64,000 bases of DNA from the NCBI GenBank assembly GCA_965205155.1, contig OZ242033.1:2666001-2730000 (forward strand). Reading direction: 5' to 3'. Position numbers and translations under genes: made by a program. Under the pieces are notes generated by a model. That model did not search any database, was not told the origin of the DNA, and worked only from the letters and a program-made list of their open reading frames with translations. This DNA comes from Aldehydirespirator sp965205155. GTDB taxonomy: Bacteria; Actinomycetota; Acidimicrobiia; Acidimicrobiales; Aldehydirespiratoraceae. Below, one piece after another: positions 16,923-24,333 of this stretch. Position 1 is the first letter of the stretch. The number at the start of each line of letters is the position of its first letter.

Positions 16923-17701
16923 CGGACGCCGGCAGGCGCTCGAAGTGGCGGACTTACGTGCCATCGGCGCTGCTGTTCCTCGCCGCGCTGGGAATCTGGG
17001 AACTCTGGGTGGTGGTGCGCGACGTCCCCACCTATCTGCTGCCGAGGGTCTCGGAGATCGGTGCCGAGTTGGGCGAGCACGGGTGGTCGCTGTTCGGCCA
17101 CCTGCGCTGGACGATGCTCGAGGCGGTCCTGGGTTTCGCGGTGGGGAGCACCGCGGCGTTCGTGGCCGCCGTCGTCTTCGTGCACATGCGATCGGTCGAG
17201 GGCGCCCTGTTTCCTTGGGCCATCGTGCTTCAGACGATCCCGATCGTGGCGATCGCGCCGCTGCTGACCATCTGGTTCGGCTTCACGCTCGTGCCGAAGG
17301 TTGTGATCGCGGCGATCATCTGCTTCTTCCCGGTGCTGGTCAACACCACACGCGGCTTGAGATCCATCAGCGGGCAGGCCCTGGAGTTGATGAGCGTGCT
17401 GTCGGCCCGCAAGACGGCCGTGTTCTGGCACCTGCGAGTGCCGAGTTCGCTGCCGTACATCTTCGCCGGACTGCGCATCGCCTCCACGCTGGCGGTCATC
17501 GGCGCCATCGTGGCGGAGTTCACCGGATCGGACCGCGGGATCGGGTTCGTGATCATCCAGGCCAGCTACCGGCTCGACACCAAGCGCCTCTTCGCCGGGT
17601 TGGTGCTCTCATCGGCCGGCGGGATCGTGTTCTTCAACCTCATCGGCCTGCTCGAGCGGCTCACGGTCCGCTGGCCCGGAGGACGCCTGCAGGAGTCCTG
17701 A
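16919..17701 (+). CDS. ABC transporter permease (SsuC/ThiX-like)
   Basis: A 260-residue inner-membrane protein with about six hydrophobic segments. The BPD_transp_1 coupling loop is seen as ALELMSVLSARKTAVFWHLRVPSSLPYIF (split; EAA-like). LQTIPIVAIAPLLTIWFGF is highly typical of the nitrate/sulfonate/taurine permease class. ATG overlaps the ATPase stop by 4 nt. It is the last gene of the five-gene operon that starts with the regulator. Confidence 0.93.
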   Translation: MTDAGRRSKWRTYVPSALLFLAALGIWELWVVVRDVPTYLLPRVSEIGAELGEHGWSLFGHLRWTMLEAVLGFAVGSTAAFVAAVVFVHMRSVEGALFPWAIVLQTIPIVAIAPLLTIWFGFTLVPKVVIAAIICFFPVLVNTTRGLRSISGQALELMSVLSARKTAVFWHLRVPSSLPYIFAGLRIASTLAVIGAIVAEFTGSDRGIGFVIIQASYRLDTKRLFAGLVLSSAGGIVFFNLIGLLERLTVRWPGGRLQES

Positions 17702-17745
17702 CCCCGGGGCCCGGCGGGAGACCCACCGCGGTTGGTGTTGCCGCC

Positions 17746-17780
17746 TTATCATGATAATCTGATTGTTGAGATCAAATCTC
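17746..17780. promoter_or_regulatory. Palindromes before the HicA-like gene, candidate operators
   Basis: TTATCATGATAA (17746-17757) is a perfect 12-bp palindrome. GAGAT-CAA-ATCTC (17768-17780) is a second inverted repeat. They lie about 80-115 bp before the HicA-like start in an AT-rich patch, as expected for autoregulated toxin-antitoxin promoters. GATAAT (17754-17759) could act as a -10. Confidence 0.4.
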
Positions 17781-17860
17781 GATCTAGCAGGTTGTTCCTC
17801 GCTTCGAGCCTTGTCGGCCCCGACCGGCTCCTCACGCAGTGCTGCGGAAGGAGCGGGCTC

Positions 17861-18118
17861 ATGGCGAGGGGCACCCATCCCAAGAAGGAGGTCCGCAGGG
17901 CGATCAAGGAACTCAGGGCGGCAGGCTGGACGATCGAGGTAGCCGTGGGCGGTCACGCCCACCGGCGGGGGACTGCGACATGCCGGCACCAGCATCCGAG
18001 TAGCCCGGGCAGGGCGTCCAGCTGCGTACGGTTCATCTACGGCACACCGCACAATCAGTACGACGAGGCGAACCGTCTTCGTCGGGCGCTTCGAAAATGT
18101 CAGAGAAGGCTGGCATGA
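17861..18118 (+). CDS. Small HicA-like protein, possible toxin
   Basis: An 85-residue basic protein: HPKKEVRRAIKELRAAGWTIEVAVGGHAHRRG, then a Cys pair and CVRFIYGTPHNQYDEANRLRRALRKC (blocks given separately). The layout of an N-terminal helix, GGHxH strand and C-terminal basic helix resembles HicA-type double-stranded RNA-binding toxins and a related actinobacterial family. GGAAGGAG precedes the ATG. The next gene, 19 nt downstream, is a plausible partner. Toxin activity is inference. Confidence 0.55.
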   Translation: MARGTHPKKEVRRAIKELRAAGWTIEVAVGGHAHRRGTATCRHQHPSSPGRASSCVRFIYGTPHNQYDEANRLRRALRKCQRRLA

Positions 18119-18137
18119 TCCGAATAGGAGTGGATCG

Positions 18138-18548
18138 ATGGCTAGGACCACCAGAAGCAGGTTCGACTTCACATTGGAGACCGGCGGTAGGAGCCTGCTG
18201 GACGACGAAGTCGCCGACGCCCTCTATGAGGCGGGATGCGATGACGCCGGGATAGGCCGTTTCCTGGGTGTCCACTACCTGGACTTCACCCGGGAGGCCG
18301 GCTCCTACTGCGAGGCGGTGCGGACCGCGATCGAGGATGTCCAATCGGTGGCGGGCGTCAGCGTGACACGGGTGGTGAACGAGGACACCACGGCCTGTGA
18401 TGCCTTCACGGCCGCTGTCAACGCGGCGCTGTCCTCTCCGGCGCGGTGCCCTGACGTGCCCGGCACGCAGGAGCAGATCGAGTTGCGGCGCATCTGGGAG
18501 ATGGCCGTGCAGGCGCCATCCGACAGCGTCCCCGGAGCCGCCTTCTAG
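18138..18548 (+). CDS. Conserved hypothetical, possible antitoxin partner
   Basis: A 136-residue acidic protein. TTRSRFDFTLETGG, DEVADALYEAGCDDAGIGRFLGVHYLDF and REAGSYCEAVRTAIEDV form a ferredoxin-like pattern I associate with partners of HicA-like proteins. In that family the C-terminus often carries an HTH. Here it does not read as one (about 80-136), so the DNA-binding part may be lost or diverged. AGGAG lies 7 nt before the ATG. Confidence 0.5.
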   Translation: MARTTRSRFDFTLETGGRSLLDDEVADALYEAGCDDAGIGRFLGVHYLDFTREAGSYCEAVRTAIEDVQSVAGVSVTRVVNEDTTACDAFTAAVNAALSSPARCPDVPGTQEQIELRRIWEMAVQAPSDSVPGAAF

Positions 18549-18551
18549 ACT
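18546..18551 (+). promoter_or_regulatory. Leaderless-type -10 (TAGACT)
   Basis: TAGACT lies 6 nt before the ATG at 18558, and no Shine-Dalgarno is present. Transcription would start at or next to the start codon. Confidence 0.55.
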
Positions 18552-18557
18552 GAATCC

Positions 18558-18845
18558 ATGTCGCGCGACCGGATCGAGCGTCGCCTGCGGGGGGTCGGAC
18601 AGCAGTTGAACGTGCTGCGGACCGACCTTCGCGTCTGCGAGGAGCAACTGGTCCAGGTCAGCGAGGAGGCCGACGAGTGCCGGCTGCGGGCCCTGGTGTC
18701 GGAGACGCCGCTGGCCGAGCGCGAGTACCGGGAGGCACAGCGGCATGCCGACCGGCTGCAACAGCACCGGGATGAGATCGCGGCCCGGATCACTCGCCTC
18801 GAGGCCGACCAGGACGCCTTGCTGGATCGGTTCAGCGCGTCGTGA
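18558..18845 (+). CDS. Conserved small coiled-coil protein next to pdtaR
   Basis: A 95-residue, highly charged helical protein (RRLRGVGQQLNVLRTDLRVCEEQL, REAQRHADRLQQHRDEIAARI). SETPLAEREYREA is conserved in actinobacterial proteins found beside the ANTAR regulator. The function is unknown. It overlaps the regulator start by 4 nt (GTGA), so the two are translationally coupled. Confidence 0.75.
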   Translation: MSRDRIERRLRGVGQQLNVLRTDLRVCEEQLVQVSEEADECRLRALVSETPLAEREYREAQRHADRLQQHRDEIAARITRLEADQDALLDRFSAS

Positions 18846-19429
18846 ACGCGCCCGGCGCCGTTCGGGTGGTAGTCGCCGAGGACGAGGCCATAATCCGGCT
18901 CGACCTGGTCGAGACCCTGCGCGAGGAGGGATTCGACGTCGTGGCCGACACGGGCCGGGGCGACGAGGCAGTCCAACTAGTGGCCGAGCACCGTCCCGAC
19001 GTCGCCATCCTCGACATCAAGATGCCCGGCCTCGACGGCATCGAGGTCGCCCAACGGATCGCGCCGCAGCGGGGCACCGCGGTGGTGATCCTCACCGCGT
19101 TCAGCCAGCGCGACCTGGTCGAGCAGGCCCGAGAGGCCGGGGCCATGACCTACCTCATCAAGCCATACCGGCGCGACGCTCTGGTGCCCGCCGTGGAGCT
19201 GGCCCTGGCCCGCTACCGGGAGATGGAGGCGCTCGAGGGCCAGATCGACGACCTCGAGGACCGGCTGGAGGTCCGCAAGATCGTGGAACGGGCCAAGGGG
19301 CGCCTGATCGACGACCAGGACTTGAGCGAGCAGGACGCCTACGCGTTCATCCAGCGCACCGCCATGTCGCAGCGCCGCACGATGCGAGACGTCGCCGGCG
19401 ATGTGCTAGAAGGCCGCATCTCGCCCTGA
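18842..19429 (+). CDS. pdtaR: ANTAR-domain response regulator (PdtaR-like)
   Basis: A 195-residue regulator. The N-terminal receiver domain has the acidic pocket (AEDE, 12-15), phosphoacceptor Asp58 in AILDIKMPG, Thr85 and Lys107. The C-terminal ANTAR domain (about 130-190: IVERAKGRLIDDQDLSEQDAYAFIQRTAM) binds paired RNA hairpins to prevent transcription termination. PdtaR lies near polA in mycobacteria as well. The cognate histidine kinase is not in the window. GTG start, 4-nt overlap with the gene before. Confidence 0.92.
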   Translation: MNAPGAVRVVVAEDEAIIRLDLVETLREEGFDVVADTGRGDEAVQLVAEHRPDVAILDIKMPGLDGIEVAQRIAPQRGTAVVILTAFSQRDLVEQAREAGAMTYLIKPYRRDALVPAVELALARYREMEALEGQIDDLEDRLEVRKIVERAKGRLIDDQDLSEQDAYAFIQRTAMSQRRTMRDVAGDVLEGRISP

Positions 19430-19457
19430 TCCGGCGGCGGACCCGGGCCGGTTGCCG

Positions 19458-19463
19458 TAGATT
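19458..19463 (+). promoter_or_regulatory. Leaderless-type -10 of polA (TAGATT)
   Basis: TAGATT is followed by CACACC and the polA ATG, a 6-nt gap. There is no ribosome-binding site. Confidence 0.55.
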
Positions 19464-19469
19464 CACACC

Positions 19470-22175
19470 ATGGCCAAGGTGATGCTGATCGACGGCAACT
19501 CGCTGGCCTACCGCGCCTTCTTCGCCCTGCCCACCGACATGGCGACGGCTTCGGGGCAGATCACCAACGCGGTGTTCGGCTTCACGTCGATGCTCATCAA
19601 CCTGTGGCGCGACCACGACCCCGACCAGATCGTCGTCGCCTTCGACCGTCCCGAGCCGACCTTCAGGCACACCCGGGTTCCCAGCTACAAGGGCACCCGC
19701 GACGCCGCGCCCGACATCCTGCGCCAGCAGATGGGCCTGGTGCGCGAGGTTCTCGACGCCCTGGCCGTGCCGATGATCGACGCTCCCGGCTACGAGGCCG
19801 ACGACGTGATCGCCACCCTGGCCACCGCAGGCCGCGACCGCGGCGACGACGTGATCGTGGTGACCGGCGACCGCGACACCTACCAACTGGTGGAGGACCC
19901 GCAGGTGAAGGTGCTCTACAACATGCGGGGGGTCTCGGACTACAAGCTGTACGACGAGGCCGGCATCCTGGACCGCACCGGGGTGCGCCCTGCCGACTAT
20001 GTGCAGTACGCGGCGCTGAGGGGCGACAGCAGCGACAACCTGCCCGGAGTGCCCGGAGTGGGGGAGAAGACCGCCGCGAAGCTGGTGAACGAGAGGGGAG
20101 GGCTCGACGGGATCTTCGCCTCCCTGGACGCCCTCACCCCCAAGCTGCGGGAGAACCTGGCCGCGGCCGAGGAGCAGGTTCGCACCAACGCCGAGGTGAT
20201 GCTGCTGGTGCGCGACGTGCCGCTGGAGGACGGGCTCGACGATCTGGCTCTCGGCGACATCGACGCCGACGCGGTGCGCAAGCTGTTCGACTTCCTGGAG
20301 TTCCGGACCCTGCACCGCCGCCTGGCCGATGTGCTGGGCGACACGCTGGGGGCCGACGAGTCCGCAGACGCAGAATCCGCCGCCAGGACCCTGGACCCGC
20401 AAGTGTCGGTGCTGGCCACTACCGCGCCGGCCGTCGAGGCGCTTCGAGCCGCGGCGATTCCTGAGGCCATCGGCGCACGGTTGGCGCTGGCCACTCCTTC
20501 GGCGGGGCTCGACGCCGGCCTGGCCTGGACGGTCGACGCCGACGCCGGCCGGGTGGCCTTCGTGCCCGGCGACCTGCTCCACGACCCAGACGTTCGCGAT
20601 GCGCTGGCAGCGCTCGTCGGCGGCATCTCGAATGCCGGCGAGGGCAACCGGCCGCTGGCGGTGCACGACGGTAAGGCCCTGATGCGGCCGCTGCTGGACC
20701 GGGGCGTCGAGATGCGCGACCCCCTGATCGACACCATGCTGGCCGCATACCTGCTCGACCCGGCCGACGTCCGCTACGAGCTGAGCGACGTAGCCAACCG
20801 CTACGCGGGAATCGACCCGCCCGCGCACGCCCCGCCGGAGGGGCGCCTGGACCTCGACGGCGACGCGGTCGAGCCTGCCGAGCAGGCCGCATGGGCGGCG
20901 CTGGCCATCGACCGTCTGGTCACGCCCCTGCGCGAGGCACTGGCCGCGCAGGGCCTCGACCACCTCAACGATGAGGTGGAGGTGCCTCTGGTGAGGGTCC
21001 TGGCCCGCATGGAGCACATCGGGATAGGGGTGGACCGGTCGGTGCTGGAGCGCATCCGCGACGAGCTCGACACCGAGGCCGAGGCGCTGAGGACCCAGGT
21101 GCTGGACGACGCCGGGCGCGACATCAACGTCAACTCCCCCAAGCAGCTGGCCGAGGTCCTGTTCGACGACCTGGGGCTCACCCCCACCAAGCGGACCAAG
21201 ACCGGGTACTCCACCGACGCCCAGTCCCTGGAGAAGCTGAGGGGCGAGCACCCCATCGTCGACCACCTGCTCGGCTACCGCGAGGTGGAGAAGCTGCGAT
21301 CGACCTACGGGGTCGGCCTGGTGGCCGAGGTCGATCCGGACGAGCGCATCCGGGCCACGTTCAACCAGACGGTCGCCCGCACCGGCCGGCTCAGCTCCGA
21401 CGCCCCCAACCTTCACAACATCCCGGTGCGCTCTGATCGGGGCCGGGTGTTCCGCACCGCCTTCGTGGCGCCGCCGGGCCACAAGCTGCTGGTCGCCGAC
21501 TACGACCAGATCGAGCTGCGATGCATCGCTCATCTGGCCGAGGACCCGGGCCTGATCGCCGCCTTCGAGGCCGGCGACGACATCCACACCGCCACCGCGG
21601 CCCGAGTGTTCGGCATCGAGGTGTCCGAGGTGGGGGTGGGGAAGCGGTCGACCGCCAAAATGGTGTCCTACGGGTTGGCCTACGGCATGGAGGCCTACGG
21701 GCTGGCCCAACGGCTCAACATCGCCACCGGAGAGGCGGCCGGGATCCTCGATGCCTACTTCGAAGCCTTCCCCGCGGTGCGCCAGTACATGGACCGGACC
21801 GTGGCCGAGGCTCGCAGCCGGGGCTACACCGAGACCCTGTTCGGCCGGCGCCGTCAGATCCCGGAGCTGGCCAGTCCCAATGTCCGGCTGCGCCAGGCCG
21901 GGGAGCGCCAGGCCATGAACGCCGGCATCCAGGGGCTGGCCGCCGACATCTTCAAGGTGGCGCTGGTGCGCCTCGACCGGGCCCTGGAGGACCAGGGCCT
22001 GGCGTCGCGCATCGTGCTCCAGGTCCACGACGAGATCATCCTGGAGTCGCCCGACGCAGAGATCGCACCGGCGTCGGATCTGACCCGCGAGGTGATGCGG
22101 GGAGCGTTCGAGCTGCGAGTGCCCCTCGAGGTCGACCTCCAGGTGGCCAACACCTGGGCCGGGGCCAAGGGCTAG
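19470..22175 (+). CDS. polA: DNA polymerase I
   Basis: A 901-residue enzyme for gap filling and Okazaki fragment processing. Residues 1-290 are the 5' nuclease (DGNSLAYRAFFALP, GYEADDVIATLA, GDSSDNLPGVPGVGEKTA). About 300-490 is the proofreading domain, which shows no DxE catalytic pair and is probably inactive, as in many actinobacteria. The polymerase domain has motif A DYDQIELRCIAHL, motif B KRSTAKMVSYGLAYGM and motif C LQVHDEIILE. The gene appears leaderless. The order pdtaR-polA-rpsA-coaE-uvrB is actinobacterial. Confidence 0.97.
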   Translation: MAKVMLIDGNSLAYRAFFALPTDMATASGQITNAVFGFTSMLINLWRDHDPDQIVVAFDRPEPTFRHTRVPSYKGTRDAAPDILRQQMGLVREVLDALAVPMIDAPGYEADDVIATLATAGRDRGDDVIVVTGDRDTYQLVEDPQVKVLYNMRGVSDYKLYDEAGILDRTGVRPADYVQYAALRGDSSDNLPGVPGVGEKTAAKLVNERGGLDGIFASLDALTPKLRENLAAAEEQVRTNAEVMLLVRDVPLEDGLDDLALGDIDADAVRKLFDFLEFRTLHRRLADVLGDTLGADESADAESAARTLDPQVSVLATTAPAVEALRAAAIPEAIGARLALATPSAGLDAGLAWTVDADAGRVAFVPGDLLHDPDVRDALAALVGGISNAGEGNRPLAVHDGKALMRPLLDRGVEMRDPLIDTMLAAYLLDPADVRYELSDVANRYAGIDPPAHAPPEGRLDLDGDAVEPAEQAAWAALAIDRLVTPLREALAAQGLDHLNDEVEVPLVRVLARMEHIGIGVDRSVLERIRDELDTEAEALRTQVLDDAGRDINVNSPKQLAEVLFDDLGLTPTKRTKTGYSTDAQSLEKLRGEHPIVDHLLGYREVEKLRSTYGVGLVAEVDPDERIRATFNQTVARTGRLSSDAPNLHNIPVRSDRGRVFRTAFVAPPGHKLLVADYDQIELRCIAHLAEDPGLIAAFEAGDDIHTATAARVFGIEVSEVGVGKRSTAKMVSYGLAYGMEAYGLAQRLNIATGEAAGILDAYFEAFPAVRQYMDRTVAEARSRGYTETLFGRRRQIPELASPNVRLRQAGERQAMNAGIQGLAADIFKVALVRLDRALEDQGLASRIVLQVHDEIILESPDAEIAPASDLTREVMRGAFELRVPLEVDLQVANTWAGAKG

Positions 22176-22269
22176 CCGAGATCCGGCGCCGACACCGGAC
22201 TGGTTGACTTCTGGGGCCGGTAGCCTCACTGGGTCCCTTGACCCCTACCGACCAGCCCGGAAAGACACC

Positions 22270-23679
22270 GTGACCGACACCGCCACCGCCGTCCTCGAAC
22301 CCCCCGCAACGCCCGAGATGGGCACGTTCGCGGAGGACGGCTCCTACATCCCACGCCAGATCGTCGAGGACGACCTCGGCGACATCAGCCTCGACGACGC
22401 CTACGCCTCCACCATGGTGGTAGTCGAGGACGGCCAGATCGTGGAGGGCACGATCGTCCGGATCGACAAGGAAGAGGTCCTGCTCGACATCGGCTACAAG
22501 TCCGAGGGCGTCATCCCGGCCCGCGAGCTGAGCATCCGCCACGACATCGACCCCGGCGACGTCGTCGACATGGGCGAGCGGATCGAGGCCCTGGTCATCA
22601 CCCGCGAGGACAAGGAGGGCCGGCTGATCCTGTCCAAGAAGCGGGCCCAGTACGAGCGGGCCTGGGGACGGATCGAGGAGCAGAGGGAGGCCAACGAAGC
22701 GGTCAAGGGCATGGTCATCGAAGTGGTCAAGGGCGGGCTGATCGTCGACATCGGCCTGCGAGGCTTCCTGCCGGCGTCGCTGGTGGAGCTGCGCCGGGTA
22801 CGCGACCTCCAGCCGTACGTGGGCCGCGAGCTCGACGCCAAGATCATCGAGCTCGACAAGAACCGCAACAACGTGGTGCTGAGCCGGCGGGCGTGGCTGG
22901 AGGAGACCCAGCGCGAGCAGCGCGAGGCGTTCCTCGACAATCTGAGGCCGGGCGAGATCCGCAGCGGCGTGGTGTCGTCGGTCGTGAACTTCGGCGCGTT
23001 CGTCGACCTCGGCGGGATGGACGGCCTGGTGCACGTCTCCGAGCTGTCCTGGAAGCACGTCGACCACCCCAGCGCGGTGGTGTCGGCCGGCGACCGCATC
23101 GACGTGCAGGTTCTGGAGGTCGACCTGGAGCGGGAGCGCATCAGCCTGTCGCTCAAGGCCACCCAGCAGGATCCGTGGCAGGAGTTCGCGGCCAGCCACC
23201 GGGTGGGGGAGTTGGTGTACGGCCGCATCACCAAGCTGGTGCCGTTCGGGTCGTTCGTTCAGGTCGGCGACGGCATCGAGGGCCTGGTGCACATCTCGGA
23301 GATGTCAGCCCACCATGTGGAGCTGCCCGAGCAGGTGGTGACCCCCGGCGAGGAGCTGTGGGTGAAGATCATCGACCTCGACCTGCAGCGCCGCCGCATC
23401 AGCCTGTCGATCAAGCAGGCCGCCGAGGGCGGGGTGGTCGCGGCCGAGTACCAGGAGCATTTCGGCGACCACGCCTACGACGAAGAGGGCAACTACATCG
23501 GCACCGGCGATTCCGAGGGCCAGCAGGCCTGGGAGGACTACTACTCCGGTGACGCCGACTCGGAGGAGACTGCGGACGCGAATGAGACCGCAGAGATGGC
23601 TGAGGCGGCCGGTGAGAGCGACGCTGCCGATCACGACGCCCCTGCCGACGAGTTCGTCGCAGCCGCCGACGAGAGCTGA
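22270..23679 (+). CDS. rpsA: 30S ribosomal protein S1
   Basis: A 469-residue RNA-binding protein that helps mRNA bind the 30S subunit. Four S1 domains are seen: about 50-120 (GTIVRIDKEEVLLDIGYKSEG), 138-205 (GGLIVDIGLRGFLPASLVE), 222-292 (VNFGAFVDLGGMDGLVHVSELSW) and 305-378 (VPFGSFVQVGDGIEGLVHISEMS). An acidic low-complexity tail (about 390-469) follows. The GTG start has GGAAAG upstream. TAGCCT at 22221-22226 may be the -10 with a 38-nt leader. Its UGA stop is in the same frame as coaE, one codon before that gene's start. Confidence 0.96.
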   Translation: MTDTATAVLEPPATPEMGTFAEDGSYIPRQIVEDDLGDISLDDAYASTMVVVEDGQIVEGTIVRIDKEEVLLDIGYKSEGVIPARELSIRHDIDPGDVVDMGERIEALVITREDKEGRLILSKKRAQYERAWGRIEEQREANEAVKGMVIEVVKGGLIVDIGLRGFLPASLVELRRVRDLQPYVGRELDAKIIELDKNRNNVVLSRRAWLEETQREQREAFLDNLRPGEIRSGVVSSVVNFGAFVDLGGMDGLVHVSELSWKHVDHPSAVVSAGDRIDVQVLEVDLERERISLSLKATQQDPWQEFAASHRVGELVYGRITKLVPFGSFVQVGDGIEGLVHISEMSAHHVELPEQVVTPGEELWVKIIDLDLQRRRISLSIKQAAEGGVVAAEYQEHFGDHAYDEEGNYIGTGDSEGQQAWEDYYSGDADSEETADANETAEMAEAAGESDAADHDAPADEFVAAADES

Positions 23680-23682
23680 GTT

Positions 23683-24303
23683 CTGCCCGAGATCGCACTG
23701 ACAGGGGGGATCGGCGCCGGAAAGTCGACAGTGGGCGCCGGACTGGTCGAGCGGGGCGCGGTCCTCATAGATGCCGACCGGATCGTCCGTGACCTCCAGC
23801 AGCCGGGCGAGCCGGTCTTCGAGGCCATGGTGCAGCGTTGGGGACCGGCGGTAGTGGCACCCGACGGCACCCTGGACCGGGCTGCGGTCGCCGAGGTGGT
23901 GTTCAACGACGCCGACGAGTTGGCCGCGCTCAACGCCATCGTCCATCCAGCGGTGGGCAAGGAGATGGCGGCGCGACGGGCTGCCGCGGCCGCGAAGTCG
24001 CCCGACGCCGTCGTGGTGCTCGACATCCCGCTGCTGGTCCGCCCCGACGGCGAGCCCATCGCCGACCGATACCGGGGCCTGTCCGGCATCGTGGTGGTGG
24101 ACACCGACCCTGAATTGGCGGTGTGGCGCCTCGTGGCCCAGCGGGGCCTGTCCGAGGACGACGCCCGGGCCCGCATCCTGAGCCAGGCCGACCGCGAGTC
24201 CCGCCTGGCTGTGGCCGACTTCGTGATCAACAACGACGGCTCACTGGACGAACTGGAGCCCCAGATCGACGCCTGCTACCGCTGGGCCGCCTCGCTCGGC
24301 TGA
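23683..24303 (+). CDS. coaE: Dephospho-CoA kinase, with a CTG start
   Basis: A 206-residue kinase that phosphorylates dephospho-CoA, the last step of CoA synthesis. The N-terminus LPEIALTGGIGAGKST holds the P-loop GGIGAGKST. DADRIVRDLQQPG and the lid/CoA region HPAVGKEMAARR follow. No ATG, GTG or TTG lies between the in-frame rpsA stop (TGA 23677) and the P-loop. The next GTG (23731) would remove the P-loop. CTG 23683 gives the normal N-terminus and was chosen. Readthrough of the rpsA UGA is the alternative, since the two genes share a frame. Confidence 0.9.
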   Translation: MPEIALTGGIGAGKSTVGAGLVERGAVLIDADRIVRDLQQPGEPVFEAMVQRWGPAVVAPDGTLDRAAVAEVVFNDADELAALNAIVHPAVGKEMAARRAAAAAKSPDAVVVLDIPLLVRPDGEPIADRYRGLSGIVVVDTDPELAVWRLVAQRGLSEDDARARILSQADRESRLAVADFVINNDGSLDELEPQIDACYRWAASLG

Positions 24304-24319
24304 CCGGCGGGCGCGCCGT

Positions 24320-24325
24320 TAGCAT
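24320..24325 (+). promoter_or_regulatory. Leaderless-type -10 of uvrB (TAGCAT)
   Basis: TAGCAT lies 8 nt before the uvrB ATG and there is no clear Shine-Dalgarno. Confidence 0.4.
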
Positions 24326-24333
24326 CGCGACTG

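Noticed and set aside
19767..20940. Loss of the proofreading residues in PolA as a finding
   Set aside because: Inactive 3'-5' exonuclease domains are common in actinobacterial DNA polymerase I.
19347..22229. A very long open frame antisense to polA
   Set aside because: High-GC codon bias leaves the opposite strand open; it has no protein family features and polA is certain.
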